Assembly: GCF_010731895.1 (NCBI RefSeq)
Contig: NZ_AP022596.1
Coordinates: 2,604,001 to 2,668,000 of the forward strand
From: Mycolicibacterium helvum
GTDB lineage: Bacteria > Actinomycetota > Actinomycetes > Mycobacteriales > Mycobacteriaceae
DNA: 64,000 nucleotides
Reading direction: 5' to 3'
Notes under the pieces: model-generated
Told to the model about the DNA's origin: nothing
The model's input: only the letters and a program-made list of their open reading frames with translations
Database searches by the model: none
Translations under genes and position numbers: made by a program
Shown: piece after piece, positions 34,176 to 42,483 of the stretch
Layout of the letters: each line of letters begins with the position of its first letter
Numbering within the stretch: position 1 is the first letter of the stretch

Positions 34176-36488
34176 ATGTCAAAGTTGACGAAACTTCGGT
34201 CGCCCGATATGTCGGCGACATACCGTGGGGCGGTGACCACCGAGGACGTCGAACTGGCCCCCATTGGCCAGGACGGCCGCCACGTCTACACCTGCCCGCT
34301 GTGTGAGGCCATGTGCGGCTTGGAGATTCAGGTAGCCAACGGCCGCGTCGCCAGTATTCGGGGCAACCCCGAGGACGTCTGGAGCCGCGGGCACCTGTGT
34401 CCCAAGGGCGCGGCGCTGGGTGCCATCCATGACGACCCCGACCGGGTCCGTGCCCCGATGATCAAGGTCGACGGGCAGTGGCAGGAGGTCAGCTGGGATG
34501 CGGCGTTCCGGCGCTGCACCGAGCTGCTGGCACCGGTGATCGCCGAGCACGGCATCGGGGCGGTCACCTGCTACACCGGCAACCCGCTGGCGCACTCGTT
34601 CTCCCTGGGCCGCTACACCGGTGTGCTGCTGGGCATGTCGGGCATCCCGGTCAGCTACTCGCCCGGCACCGTCGACCAGTGGCCCAAGAACCTGTCGTCG
34701 CACCTGATGTACGGCAACTGGTGGGGCTTCCCGGTGCCCGATATCGAGCGCACCGACCTGCTGGTGGTGATGGGCGCCAACCCTGCGGCCTCGCAGGGCT
34801 CGTTGCTGGCCGCCCCGGACGTCATGGGCATCATCGGGCGCATCGACAATGTGATCGTCATCGACCCGGTGCGCACCGCGACCGCGGCCAAGGCCAGCGA
34901 ATGGCTGCCGATCACTCCAGGCACCGACGCTGCCCTGCTGCTGGCGGTGGTGCACACCCTGTTCGACGAGGACCTGGTTCGGTTGGGCCGGTTGGCCGAC
35001 CACATCGACGGTGTCGAGACGTTGCGGGAGGCTGCCGCCGACTGGACCCCGGAGCGGGTCGCACCGGTCACCGGTATCGATGCCGAGCGGATCAAAGGCC
35101 TGGCCCGCCAGCTCGCCGAGACCGAGAAGGCAGTGGTCTACGGACGAATTGGATTGTGCAATCAGGAGTTTGGCAGTTTGGCCAGTTGGCTGGTCGACGT
35201 CGTCAACATCCTCACCGGCCATTTCGACACCGCCGGCGGTGCGATGTTTCCCCGCCCCGCGGCGTGGACGGTCACCGCTCAGCCGCAGCCAGGCCTGGAG
35301 GGTGGGCTGCCCGAGTTCGGCCGCTGGCAGACCCGGGTGCGCGGCGCCAAGGAGGTGCTCGGCCAGGTGCCGGTGTCATGCCTGGCCGAGGAGATCGAGA
35401 CTCCGGGCGAGGGCCAGATCCGGGCGTTGATCACGGTGGCGGGCAATCCGGTGCTGTCCACCCCGCAGGGCCATCGCCTCGACGAGCTGCTGCCCGGGCT
35501 CGACGCGATGATCTCGGTTGACCTGTGGCTCAACGAAACCACCCGGCACGCCGACGTCATCCTGCCGGGGCTTTCGCCGCTGGAACAGCCGCACCACGAC
35601 GACTTGATCCTGATGTTCGCGATCAGCAGCATCGCCAACTACTCGGCACCGGTGTTTACTCCCGAGGACCCCGACCGGCCCGAGGAGTGGGAGATCCTGG
35701 TCCGGCTCACCGGCCTGTGCGCGGGCGTGCCTGCCGAGGACGTCGATGTTGCCGCCATCGACGACGGCTTCTTCGACTACCTGTGTTTCACCCAAGGACT
35801 CGACGGGGCGGAGATTCGCAACCACTACAGCACGACTGGTCCGGCGGGCGGTCCGGAACGCATTCTGGATTTGACACTGCGCACCGGGCCGTTCGGTGAT
35901 CGCTACGGCGAGAACCCGGACGGGCTGAACCTGGACAAATTGAAACGGCAGCCCAACGGGGTCGATTTCGGGCCGATGGTGGCGCAGATCCCCGAGATCC
36001 TGAACACCGCCGAGAAGAAGATTCGACTGGCTCCGCAGTATCTGCTCGACGACGTTCCGCGACTGGCCCGCCGCATGGAGCGCGAACCCGACGAACTGGT
36101 GCTGGTCAGCCGGCGCCACCTGCGGTCGAACAACTCATGGCTGCACAATGTTTCGGCACTGATGAAGGGCCGTGACCGGTGCACGCTGCTCATGCATCCG
36201 AAGGATGCCGCCAGCCGCGGGGTGTCCGGCGGCGATACCGTCACCGTGCGGTCTTCGGCGGGGCGTATCGAGGTGCCGGTCGAGGTGACCGACGCGATCA
36301 AACCGGGTGTGGTGTCGATGCCACACGGCTGGGGGCACGGCAAGCCTGGCACCCGGATGTCGGTGGCCAACGGATCACCCGGCGTCAACACCAACATCCT
36401 GTCGCCGCCGACGTTCCTCGACGAACCCTCGGGCAACGGTGCCCTCAACGGGATTCCGGTGACTGTCGCCCCGGCCAACGCTGGTTAG
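34176..36488 (+). CDS. Molybdopterin-dependent oxidoreductase with N-terminal [4Fe-4S] site
   Basis: 770 residues of the DMSO reductase/formate dehydrogenase superfamily. An N-terminal Fe4S4 motif C40-x2-C43-x3-C47-x27-C75 is followed by two molybdopterin-binding domains (VVMGANPAASQGS, IDPVRTATAAKASEW, ITVAGNPVLSTPQ). The C-terminal dinucleotide-binding domain ends near MPHGWGHGKPGTRM. No TAT signal is seen, so it is probably cytoplasmic. No small FeS or membrane subunit lies beside it, so the electron partner is unknown. Substrate could be formate, a nitrogenous compound or a sulfoxide. ATG 34176 is used; ATG 34209 is an alternative start. Confidence 0.85.
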   Translation: MSKLTKLRSPDMSATYRGAVTTEDVELAPIGQDGRHVYTCPLCEAMCGLEIQVANGRVASIRGNPEDVWSRGHLCPKGAALGAIHDDPDRVRAPMIKVDGQWQEVSWDAAFRRCTELLAPVIAEHGIGAVTCYTGNPLAHSFSLGRYTGVLLGMSGIPVSYSPGTVDQWPKNLSSHLMYGNWWGFPVPDIERTDLLVVMGANPAASQGSLLAAPDVMGIIGRIDNVIVIDPVRTATAAKASEWLPITPGTDAALLLAVVHTLFDEDLVRLGRLADHIDGVETLREAAADWTPERVAPVTGIDAERIKGLARQLAETEKAVVYGRIGLCNQEFGSLASWLVDVVNILTGHFDTAGGAMFPRPAAWTVTAQPQPGLEGGLPEFGRWQTRVRGAKEVLGQVPVSCLAEEIETPGEGQIRALITVAGNPVLSTPQGHRLDELLPGLDAMISVDLWLNETTRHADVILPGLSPLEQPHHDDLILMFAISSIANYSAPVFTPEDPDRPEEWEILVRLTGLCAGVPAEDVDVAAIDDGFFDYLCFTQGLDGAEIRNHYSTTGPAGGPERILDLTLRTGPFGDRYGENPDGLNLDKLKRQPNGVDFGPMVAQIPEILNTAEKKIRLAPQYLLDDVPRLARRMEREPDELVLVSRRHLRSNNSWLHNVSALMKGRDRCTLLMHPKDAASRGVSGGDTVTVRSSAGRIEVPVEVTDAIKPGVVSMPHGWGHGKPGTRMSVANGSPGVNTNILSPPTFLDEPSGNGALNGIPVTVAPANAG

Positions 36489-37765
36489 CCGCAGCGCGGT
36501 TCGACCCGCACCACCACCGTCGCGTGCGGGGCAATCGGCCCCGCTCGAAGGTCACCGGTTGTGGTGCTGTCGGTGTGGGTCCACAGGTCGCGCACGCGGT
36601 AACACGCGGTCGGGGATAGCCCGATAGCTGCCGCGGTGGTCGCGATCGTGACCGGCTGCGAATCCGGGTTCACCATCGCGACGGCAACCGAGCCGTCGGC
36701 GAGCGGCTTGACCATGACCCGGCGGTCACCGGCGAGCGGGCGGCCCGCCAGAGCGAGCCCGTCCTGGTCGACGGCGATGATGTCGCGGTTGGTGAGAATG
36801 TCGCGGGTCTGCGCCGACATCGACCGAATATCATTGCCGGCCAACAATGGTGCGGCCATCATTGCCCACAGTGAGACGTGGGTGCGCTGTTCGTCGGCGG
36901 TCATGCTGGGCCCGACCTGACCCGCCAGGGTTTCGGCCATGCCAGGGTGGCTGTTCAGGAAATCCGGCCACGAGATCCCGGCGACCAGCATGTCGGGGTC
37001 GTTGAAATAGCCGGGCCGGCTGCGGCTGGCCAGCGGGATGGCCGCATCGAACTGCTCTTTCACTCCGAACACCGGGCCGTCCTGCCTGAATTGGCTGCGC
37101 CACAATGGAACCAGGTCAATGCTGTTGCGCGCCATGTCGGCAATGCCAGACCAGTCGTAGTCAGTCCTGGCGCCGGGATCGCCTGAGATATTGGGGTTGA
37201 TGCTGTAGAAGATTGGTCTTCCCGTGGCGCGCAGTGCATCCCGCATGGTGCTGAATCTGTTGACCTCATCGGAGTGGTCGGTGTCGGTGCTGCACCAGTC
37301 GTACTTCAAGTAGTCCACGCCCCACCGCGCGAAGGTGGCCGCGTCGGCCGATTCGTGGCCTGCGCTCGCGTTCGCGATCCCGAGTCCACACAATTCGTAG
37401 CTCGGGCTCGCATACAGGCCCAGCAGCATTCCATGGTCGTGGGCATACGTCGCCACCGCGGCGATACCGCCGGGGAAGCGTGCCGGATCGGCCTGCAGGT
37501 TACCGTCCGCGTCACGGTGGCTGGCCGACCAGCCGTTGTCGAGGTTGACGTAGCGGTAGCCGGCGTCGCGCATCCCGGAGGACACCAGAGCGTCGATGGT
37601 CTGCTCGACGGTCTGTTCGCTCAGCGGGATACCGGAGTTCCACGAGTTCCACCCCATCGGGGGCGTGCGGGCCGACGTTGCCTCGGGGGCGGGCGCCGAG
37701 CCGCAGGCCGCGACGGTTGGGGCGACGAGAGCTAGGCAGCCGAGGATTGCCGAGAGTCGGCGCAT
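36485..37765 (-). CDS. Putative exported GH27 alpha-galactosidase-type lipoprotein
   Basis: 426 residues. An N-terminal signal ends in VAAC (Cys21), a plausible lipobox. The glycoside hydrolase family 27 domain begins TPPMGWNSWNS. The nucleophile is D156 in YLKYDWC and the acid/base is the last Asp of YFNDPDM. A C-terminal beta-sandwich starts near ADGSVAVAMVN. GH27 enzymes act on alpha-galactosides, alpha-N-acetylgalactosaminides or beta-L-arabinopyranosides with retention. A surface-anchored enzyme in a mycobacterium could use environmental sugars or act on its own glycans; this is inference. It overlaps the molybdopterin gene by four bases tail to tail and the upstream SDR fragment by 34. 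Confidence 0.88.
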   Translation of the reverse strand: MRRLSAILGCLALVAPTVAACGSAPAPEATSARTPPMGWNSWNSGIPLSEQTVEQTIDALVSSGMRDAGYRYVNLDNGWSASHRDADGNLQADPARFPGGIAAVATYAHDHGMLLGLYASPSYELCGLGIANASAGHESADAATFARWGVDYLKYDWCSTDTDHSDEVNRFSTMRDALRATGRPIFYSINPNISGDPGARTDYDWSGIADMARNSIDLVPLWRSQFRQDGPVFGVKEQFDAAIPLASRSRPGYFNDPDMLVAGISWPDFLNSHPGMAETLAGQVGPSMTADEQRTHVSLWAMMAAPLLAGNDIRSMSAQTRDILTNRDIIAVDQDGLALAGRPLAGDRRVMVKPLADGSVAVAMVNPDSQPVTIATTAAAIGLSPTACYRVRDLWTHTDSTTTGDLRAGPIAPHATVVVRVEPRCG

Positions 37766-38067
37766 AGCGCAAGAGTAGGGGGCGCTTCGCCGAAGTGCGC
37801 GTGGGCCCGGTTAATGACGCGTTCGGCCTGTTCGGGGTCGGTGATATCGGCGGCCACCAGGAAAACACGATCACTTCTGTGGCCGTGGCCAATTCGCACC
37901 AAGCTCCCCGCATGCCGGTCGACGGCCACCACCCGATAGCCGGCCGCGAGCAGCGCGCGGGCACGTGCGAACCCGTGGTCGGTCCCGGCTTCGGAGACCA
38001 GCACCACGGGACTGTCACTGGGGGAGTTCGACAGGGATGTCATGGTTTGAGTCAACGGTCTCGACAT
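37732..38067 (-). pseudogene. Half-length SDR-like (Rossmann) protein, probably truncated
   Basis: 111 residues; ATG 38067 or, nine codons in, ATG 38043. The sequence reads like the first three strands of a short-chain dehydrogenase: VVLVSEAGTDHGFARARALL, then AGYRVVAVDRHAG, then VFLVAADITDPEQAERVI. The glycine-rich dinucleotide loop is degraded (SEAGTDHG in place of GxxxGxG), and everything after the third strand, including the YxxxK catalytic motif, is missing. It ends inside the signal-peptide region of the GH27 gene. Most likely a remnant; a short regulatory or binding protein is possible. Confidence 0.5.
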
Positions 38068-38435
38068 AAGTCGTCGCTATGTCGTGGCTGCGAAATGGCG
38101 ATGATCTTCGCACCCGAGGGGCCAACTCAGCTGGTTGCCATGGTCGGTTCTCATGCCGCGGCTGCCTGACCCGGACTTCGGCAAGTTCGGCCACGGGGAC
38201 GAGGACCAGTTTCGGGAGAAAGGCGTGTTGCCGGATCTGTGTGCGGCGGCCGTGACGGTGAATATCGGTTGCGCACCGCGGGTGTGCATCGGATATCACA
38301 CGTGGCAGTTCGGGGCGCGGGCGTTCGCGGATTCACTGCCCTGGATCGCCGAACGCCTCGGTGTGTGCCGGCGTAGCTGAATTGGCGGCGTCCGCCGAGG
38401 CGTGGGGTTGGCAGAGCTGTCGTTCGTCGGTGTGA
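38068..38435. other. Gap of 368 bases holding an esterase-like fragment
   Basis: Between the SDR-like fragment and the HAD gene. Apart from the esterase-like remnant listed separately (about 38156-38380), no other gene or structured RNA was seen. Confidence 0.5.
38156..38380 (+). pseudogene. C-terminal remnant of an esterase (Ag85/esterase D-type fold)
   Basis: About 75 codons with strong third-position GC, as in real mycobacterial genes. Their last third reads GYHTWQFGARAFADSLPWIA. The pattern G-x-H-T-W-x-F followed by LPWIAxRLG is the usual end of PF00756-type esterases, including the catalytic histidine. Nothing of the N-terminal alpha/beta hydrolase body is present upstream, and the frame is closed before 38135. 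It may be a fragment left by a deletion, next to another fragment (the SDR). Identification is tentative because it rests on one short block. Confidence 0.35.
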
Positions 38436-39101
38436 TTACGGGCGGTGGGTGACGCCCTGCGCCCAGGCGACAAGAGCGGGGTCGTTGAGGGCGGCAGTGA
38501 CGTAATCGCCGTCCAGTTGCTTTCCAGGCTGAGAAGGCACGGTGATCAGAAACGTGTGTGCTGCCCGGGCGGCCGCGACACCGGTCGACGAATCTTCCAG
38601 CGCTACACCGGTCATCGGGTCAGCGTTGAGCAAGGCGAACGCTTCCAGATACAGCTGCGGATCCGGCTTCGGGCGCTCCACCTCGTCGGCAGCGATCGAC
38701 ACGTCGAAGTACCCGGCGAGACCGGACGACTCCAACGCTGCGGTCAATATGGCACGTGGACTGTTGGTGGCCACAGCGATCGGAACCTTGTCACCGAGCA
38801 GTTCAAGAAGTGACCGTGCACCGGGCATGGGTTGTACATCGGCGGCGAGTTCGGCTTCCACCCGCGGCAGAAGCTCGGCCTCTAACTGGGGGCCCATCCC
38901 GGGACGACCAAAATACTCGGCGATGTTGTCACAGGCCGCAGCAAGAGTTCTGCCGATCAGCAGATCCTTCTGCTGCGGTCCGAAACCGAATCCATAGTCA
39001 GCGAACAATGCCGCTTCCGCCCGTGACCAGCACGTTTCGGTGTCGAGAAGCAGTCCGTCGCAATCGAAGACAATCGCGCTCACGCTCTGCGGCAGTGTCA
39101 T
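38436..39101 (-). CDS. HAD-IA family phosphatase/phosphoglucomutase-like
   Basis: 221 residues from ATG 39101 (GTG 39122 would add seven residues). HAD motif I is FDCDGLLLDTE, motif II is the Ser in VATNSPRA, the motif III lysine lies in KPDPQLYLE and motif IV is ALEDSSTGVAAARAA. The alpha-helical cap is type C1, between motifs I and II. The D-x-D-G-x-L-x-D-T-E and EDSxxG pattern is typical of beta-phosphoglucomutase-like and sugar-phosphate phosphatases. Substrate unknown. It stands alone on the minus strand, divergent from the methyltransferase gene. Confidence 0.85.
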   Translation of the reverse strand: MTLPQSVSAIVFDCDGLLLDTETCWSRAEAALFADYGFGFGPQQKDLLIGRTLAAACDNIAEYFGRPGMGPQLEAELLPRVEAELAADVQPMPGARSLLELLGDKVPIAVATNSPRAILTAALESSGLAGYFDVSIAADEVERPKPDPQLYLEAFALLNADPMTGVALEDSSTGVAAARAAHTFLITVPSQPGKQLDGDYVTAALNDPALVAWAQGVTHRP

Positions 39102-39342
39102 AGCGCCCACAATATCGAGCACTTGCCGTCAAACTGATCACCGCGGCATCTCATCGCGGGCTTACATGATCAGTAAAGCCCTTGCCGGGCACCACGGCTC
39201 ATCTCCTCAAGATTCTCGACCCGCCCAGAACCATCAAGGGGTGGCTGGTTGCGCTAACGGGCGCCTGACTGCGTCCGGCGCCTCAGGTGCAGCACGTCGT
39301 CTCGTCGCAATGGACACGGCGTTTCTTTGCCAGAATGGCGAG

Positions 39343-40065
39343 ATGAGTGACGCCGTAGGACCCCATCCGCAATACGACGTATTCGCCGACGAGTTCCTCG
39401 ATCACGCCCGAGACAATCTCTACAACGCCCACTACGACCGGCCAGCGTGCCTTTCGCTCTTGGGTGATGTTGTGGGGCTGACTGTGTTGGACGCGGCATG
39501 TGGTCCTGGTCTTTATGCCGAGGAGCTAGCGGCACGCGGCGCCGAGGTGATCGGCTTTGACCAGAGCCCGCGTATGGTCGAGTTGTCCGAGCAACGAGTT
39601 CCCTCAGGACGATTCCGCGCCCACGATCTCGCCGATCCCCTTGACTGGCTGCCCGATCAGTCCGTGGACCTCGTACTGTTCGCGTTGGCGCTGGAGTACG
39701 TCGATGACAGGACTCGCGCGCTGCGCGAGTTCCGGCGCGTGCTCCGTCCCGGAGGGGCGCTTGTCCTATCGCGGCAGCATCCCACCGGCGACTGGCTCCG
39801 TCATGGCGGGAGCTACTTCGACGTGCGGGTCATCGAAGAGATCTGGAGTCGCGGCTGGCGGGTTCGGTACTGGCTGGCTCCACTGGAGAAGACGTGCGAG
39901 GAACTGCACGAAGCCGGCTTCCTGATTGAGCAGCTCCGCGAACCGCGACCGACAGCGGAGGCGGCCGAGATCAACCGCGACGACTACGAGCGGCTGACAC
40001 GCGAACCGACCGGATTCCTCGCCATCAGAGCGGTACCGGATCCGCGACGCCACCGGGCGAGTTAG
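39343..40065 (+). CDS. Class I SAM-dependent methyltransferase
   Basis: 240 residues with a Methyltransf_11 type Rossmann core. Motif I is VLDAACGPGLYAEELAARG, acidic post-I is VIGFDQSP, motif II is VDLVLFALALEYVDD and motif III is LREFRRVLRPGGALVLS. The C-terminal part (HPTGDWLRHGGSYFDV) carries substrate specificity and is not diagnostic. ATG 39343 follows an agaatggcgag stretch; a longer start at 39310 is possible. Neighbouring genes give no pathway context, so the methyl acceptor is unknown. Confidence 0.85.
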   Translation: MSDAVGPHPQYDVFADEFLDHARDNLYNAHYDRPACLSLLGDVVGLTVLDAACGPGLYAEELAARGAEVIGFDQSPRMVELSEQRVPSGRFRAHDLADPLDWLPDQSVDLVLFALALEYVDDRTRALREFRRVLRPGGALVLSRQHPTGDWLRHGGSYFDVRVIEEIWSRGWRVRYWLAPLEKTCEELHEAGFLIEQLREPRPTAEAAEINRDDYERLTREPTGFLAIRAVPDPRRHRAS

Positions 40066-40294
40066 CCCCAGCCCGTGTGATCACGAGCACCGATTGTGTA
40101 CGCACAGCAGGCAAGAAGCGGGGCCGCGACAGCTGACCCGTAGCCAATCTGGCTTACCGGGAGCTAGAGCAGTCCGCTCGGCCAGCGCAAAATCTATCAA
40201 AGGCGTTCGCGCGCAATAGATACGGCTGTCCCAGCCGCACAGTGTCGGTAAAATTCGTCGTGCCCATTGGGGCGCCCGGGTATCGTCTTATTCC

Positions 40295-41335
40295 ATGTCC
40301 CGGCCGAGTCATCGAGATGACGGCTCGGTCCTGGTGATTGGTGCCGGCATCGTCGGCGCGTCGATTGGGTACTACCTGGCTCGCGCTGGTCTGCGGGTCA
40401 CGGTATTGGAGCGGGACTTCGCAGCAGGGGGCGTGACCGGAAGCTCTTTCGCCTGGGTCGGCCTTGCAAAGAGTTCCGCACAGACTTACTCCGATCCGTT
40501 TCGGCGGGGCGCCGCCGAGGAGTTTGGCCGTCTCGAACGTGAGCTCGCCGCGCCATTCGGTTTGCGCCGTGGCGGCGCGATCACGTGGGAGGACACGGAG
40601 GCGAAGACGCGAAGGTTCGTCGACGCTCATCGTGCACTCGGCCATCGGATCGAACTTCTCTCCGGGGAGCAGGTGCTTGCTCGTGAGCCGGGATTGCGCC
40701 ACATCCCGTCGGTGGCCGCGTACGCGCCGGGCGACGCCGGTATCGATCCGACTGCGTTCGTCAGGGAACTCCTTCGTTGCGCCGAAGAGCACGGCGCCAC
40801 AGTGCATTCCGGGCAGACTGCACTCTCGATGCTCACGGAAGGGGCGAGGGTTTGCGGTGTAGTTACTTCTGATGGGCCGGTCTACGGATCGACCATCGTG
40901 CTCGCCGCCGGCACTGCGATCCCCGGGCTCGCGGCGTCGGTCGGGCTCACCGTCGAGATCGATGCCTCGCCGTGCTGCCTGATCAGATGCTCTACGCCGT
41001 ATCCCCTGGTGAAGGGGATCCTTTCGACTCCGGATTTTGAGATCAGGCAATTGGACAACACGACACTGATTGCGGCCGAGGATGTCCCGATTGGGTTCGG
41101 GGGAAACGCTCGCGAGCTCGCCGAGCCGACTCTGCGGGCGCTCCGTACGCAACTGGTTGGTGGTGAACAGGTCGACCTGGTCGATGCCGTGGTAGCTGAC
41201 CGTCCGATACCCCGCGGTGACCGTCCGCTTCTGGGCTACGCAGAGGGGGTATCGGGGCTCTATCTGGCTGCGGCGCACCCTGCGATCATCCTGGCTGGAG
41301 CAATCGGGGCGCGCGTGGCCCAGGATCTCACCTGA
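40295..41335 (+). CDS. FAD-dependent oxidoreductase of the D-amino-acid oxidase (DAO) family
   Basis: 346 residues. The N-terminal FAD dinucleotide fold is VLVIGAGIVGASIGYYLARAG, followed by the VLERDFAAGGVTGSSFAW loop where some family members bind flavin covalently. The C-terminal DAO motif is seen in GLYLAAAHPAIILAGAIG. The protein is compact for the family (usually 370-400). It probably oxidises a secondary or tertiary amine, such as sarcosine-like compounds or amino acids, but the substrate-binding residues are not recognisable. The 229-base gap before it holds no other gene. It converges with the proline iminopeptidase. Confidence 0.8.
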   Translation: MSRPSHRDDGSVLVIGAGIVGASIGYYLARAGLRVTVLERDFAAGGVTGSSFAWVGLAKSSAQTYSDPFRRGAAEEFGRLERELAAPFGLRRGGAITWEDTEAKTRRFVDAHRALGHRIELLSGEQVLAREPGLRHIPSVAAYAPGDAGIDPTAFVRELLRCAEEHGATVHSGQTALSMLTEGARVCGVVTSDGPVYGSTIVLAAGTAIPGLAASVGLTVEIDASPCCLIRCSTPYPLVKGILSTPDFEIRQLDNTTLIAAEDVPIGFGGNARELAEPTLRALRTQLVGGEQVDLVDAVVADRPIPRGDRPLLGYAEGVSGLYLAAAHPAIILAGAIGARVAQDLT

Positions 41336-41378
41336 AGAATGATCGGCTGTTCCAGCTGGGTCAGGATCTGAGCCGGCG

Positions 41379-41394
41379 CGCTTCTTTAGAAGCG
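41379..41394. terminator. Small hairpin at the end of pip
   Basis: cgcttc-ttta-gaagcg, a 6-bp stem with a 4-base loop. It overlaps the stop codon of the iminopeptidase and lies 43 bases after the convergent FAD oxidoreductase. Plausible for both transcripts but weak. Confidence 0.35.
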
Positions 41395-42363
41395 AGACAG
41401 CGCTGGGTCGAACTGGGCGATGGCGTCGAGGACGGCGGCCCGCATTGCCGGACTGCCGGTGTGACCGGAGTCGTCAATGATCTTCAGTTCGGCGTCAGGC
41501 CAAGCCTGAGCGAGTTCCCACGCGGTGAGCAACGGGCCGGACAGATCGAGGCGGCCATGGATCAACACTCCGGGAATTCCCTTGAGGCGGTAAGCATCGC
41601 GCAACAGCTGCCCCTCTTCCAGCCATGCGCAGTGGGCGAAGTAGTGCGTACATATCCGGACAAACGCCAGCTTCGCCGCATCCGGTTTGGCGCTGTACTG
41701 GCCGGGGTTGCCGAGGTGTTCGTGCGCGATGACGGCATCCTCCCAAGCGCACCAGTCGCGAGCGGCCTGCTCTCGCACCGCGGGATCGGGGCTCTCCATC
41801 AGCCGCCGATAAGCATCGACGAGGTTGCCGTTGCGGTCTTGGTCGGGCACCCCAGCGCGGAACCGTTCCCATTCGATCGGCAACAACAGGCGTAGTCCGT
41901 GGTACAGCCAGTCGATCTCTTGTGGTCGTGTCATGGTGACCCCCACCAAGACAATGCCGATCACCCTTTCCGGGTGGCGTTCGGCGTAGGCGAGGATCAG
42001 GGTAGACGCCCACGATCCGCCGTAGAGCAGCCAACTGTCGACGCCGAGGTGCTCGCGCAGCGTTTCCATGTCCGCCAGCAGGTGTTCGGTGGTGTTGTGG
42101 GTCATATCGGTCGACGCATTGGTCGCACTGGGAATGCTGTCACCGCACCCACGCTGGTCGAACGACACGACCTGGAACACATCGGGATCAAAGCCCTTGT
42201 GGGCTCCGCGCGGCCTTCCAGATCCCGGGCCGCCGTGAACGACGAGCGCAGGCCGACCAACCGGGTTGCCTCGGACCTCCCAGTAGATACGGTTGCCGTC
42301 ACCCACATCGAGGAGCCCGTGGTCATACACCTGCGGCTCGGGGAACAATCGCCGTCCAGACAC
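41386..42363 (-). CDS. pip: Proline iminopeptidase
   Basis: 325-residue alpha/beta hydrolase of peptidase family S33 that removes N-terminal proline from peptides in the cytoplasm. Seen: the oxyanion motif VVHGGPGSGRPRG with the family signature DQRGCGDS. The nucleophile is in LLYGGSWASTLILAYA, the Asp lies in IHGRLDLSG and the His in DSGHTG. Length agrees with the bacterial enzyme of about 310-320 residues. The predicted start is GTG 42363. No ribosome-binding site is apparent, so it may be leaderless. Divergent from the GT39-like gene. Confidence 0.9.
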   Translation of the reverse strand: MSGRRLFPEPQVYDHGLLDVGDGNRIYWEVRGNPVGRPALVVHGGPGSGRPRGAHKGFDPDVFQVVSFDQRGCGDSIPSATNASTDMTHNTTEHLLADMETLREHLGVDSWLLYGGSWASTLILAYAERHPERVIGIVLVGVTMTRPQEIDWLYHGLRLLLPIEWERFRAGVPDQDRNGNLVDAYRRLMESPDPAVREQAARDWCAWEDAVIAHEHLGNPGQYSAKPDAAKLAFVRICTHYFAHCAWLEEGQLLRDAYRLKGIPGVLIHGRLDLSGPLLTAWELAQAWPDAELKIIDDSGHTGSPAMRAAVLDAIAQFDPALSRF

Positions 42364-42483
42364 AATCGATTACGCTAACGCAGACGGCCGATGAGATCTC
42401 ACCGCCAACTCCGATGAGACCGCACACGGTTCATAGCCAGCTCAAAAGTCCTACCCAGCTCGGACCGGAGTCCAGCGGTCCTA

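Noticed and set aside
39123..39342. Nested inverted repeats (actgatca/tgatcagt with ccgcg/cgcgg inside) before the methyltransferase gene
   Set aside because: Arms are not contiguous and the fold is weak. Could be chance; no regulator nearby to support an operator.
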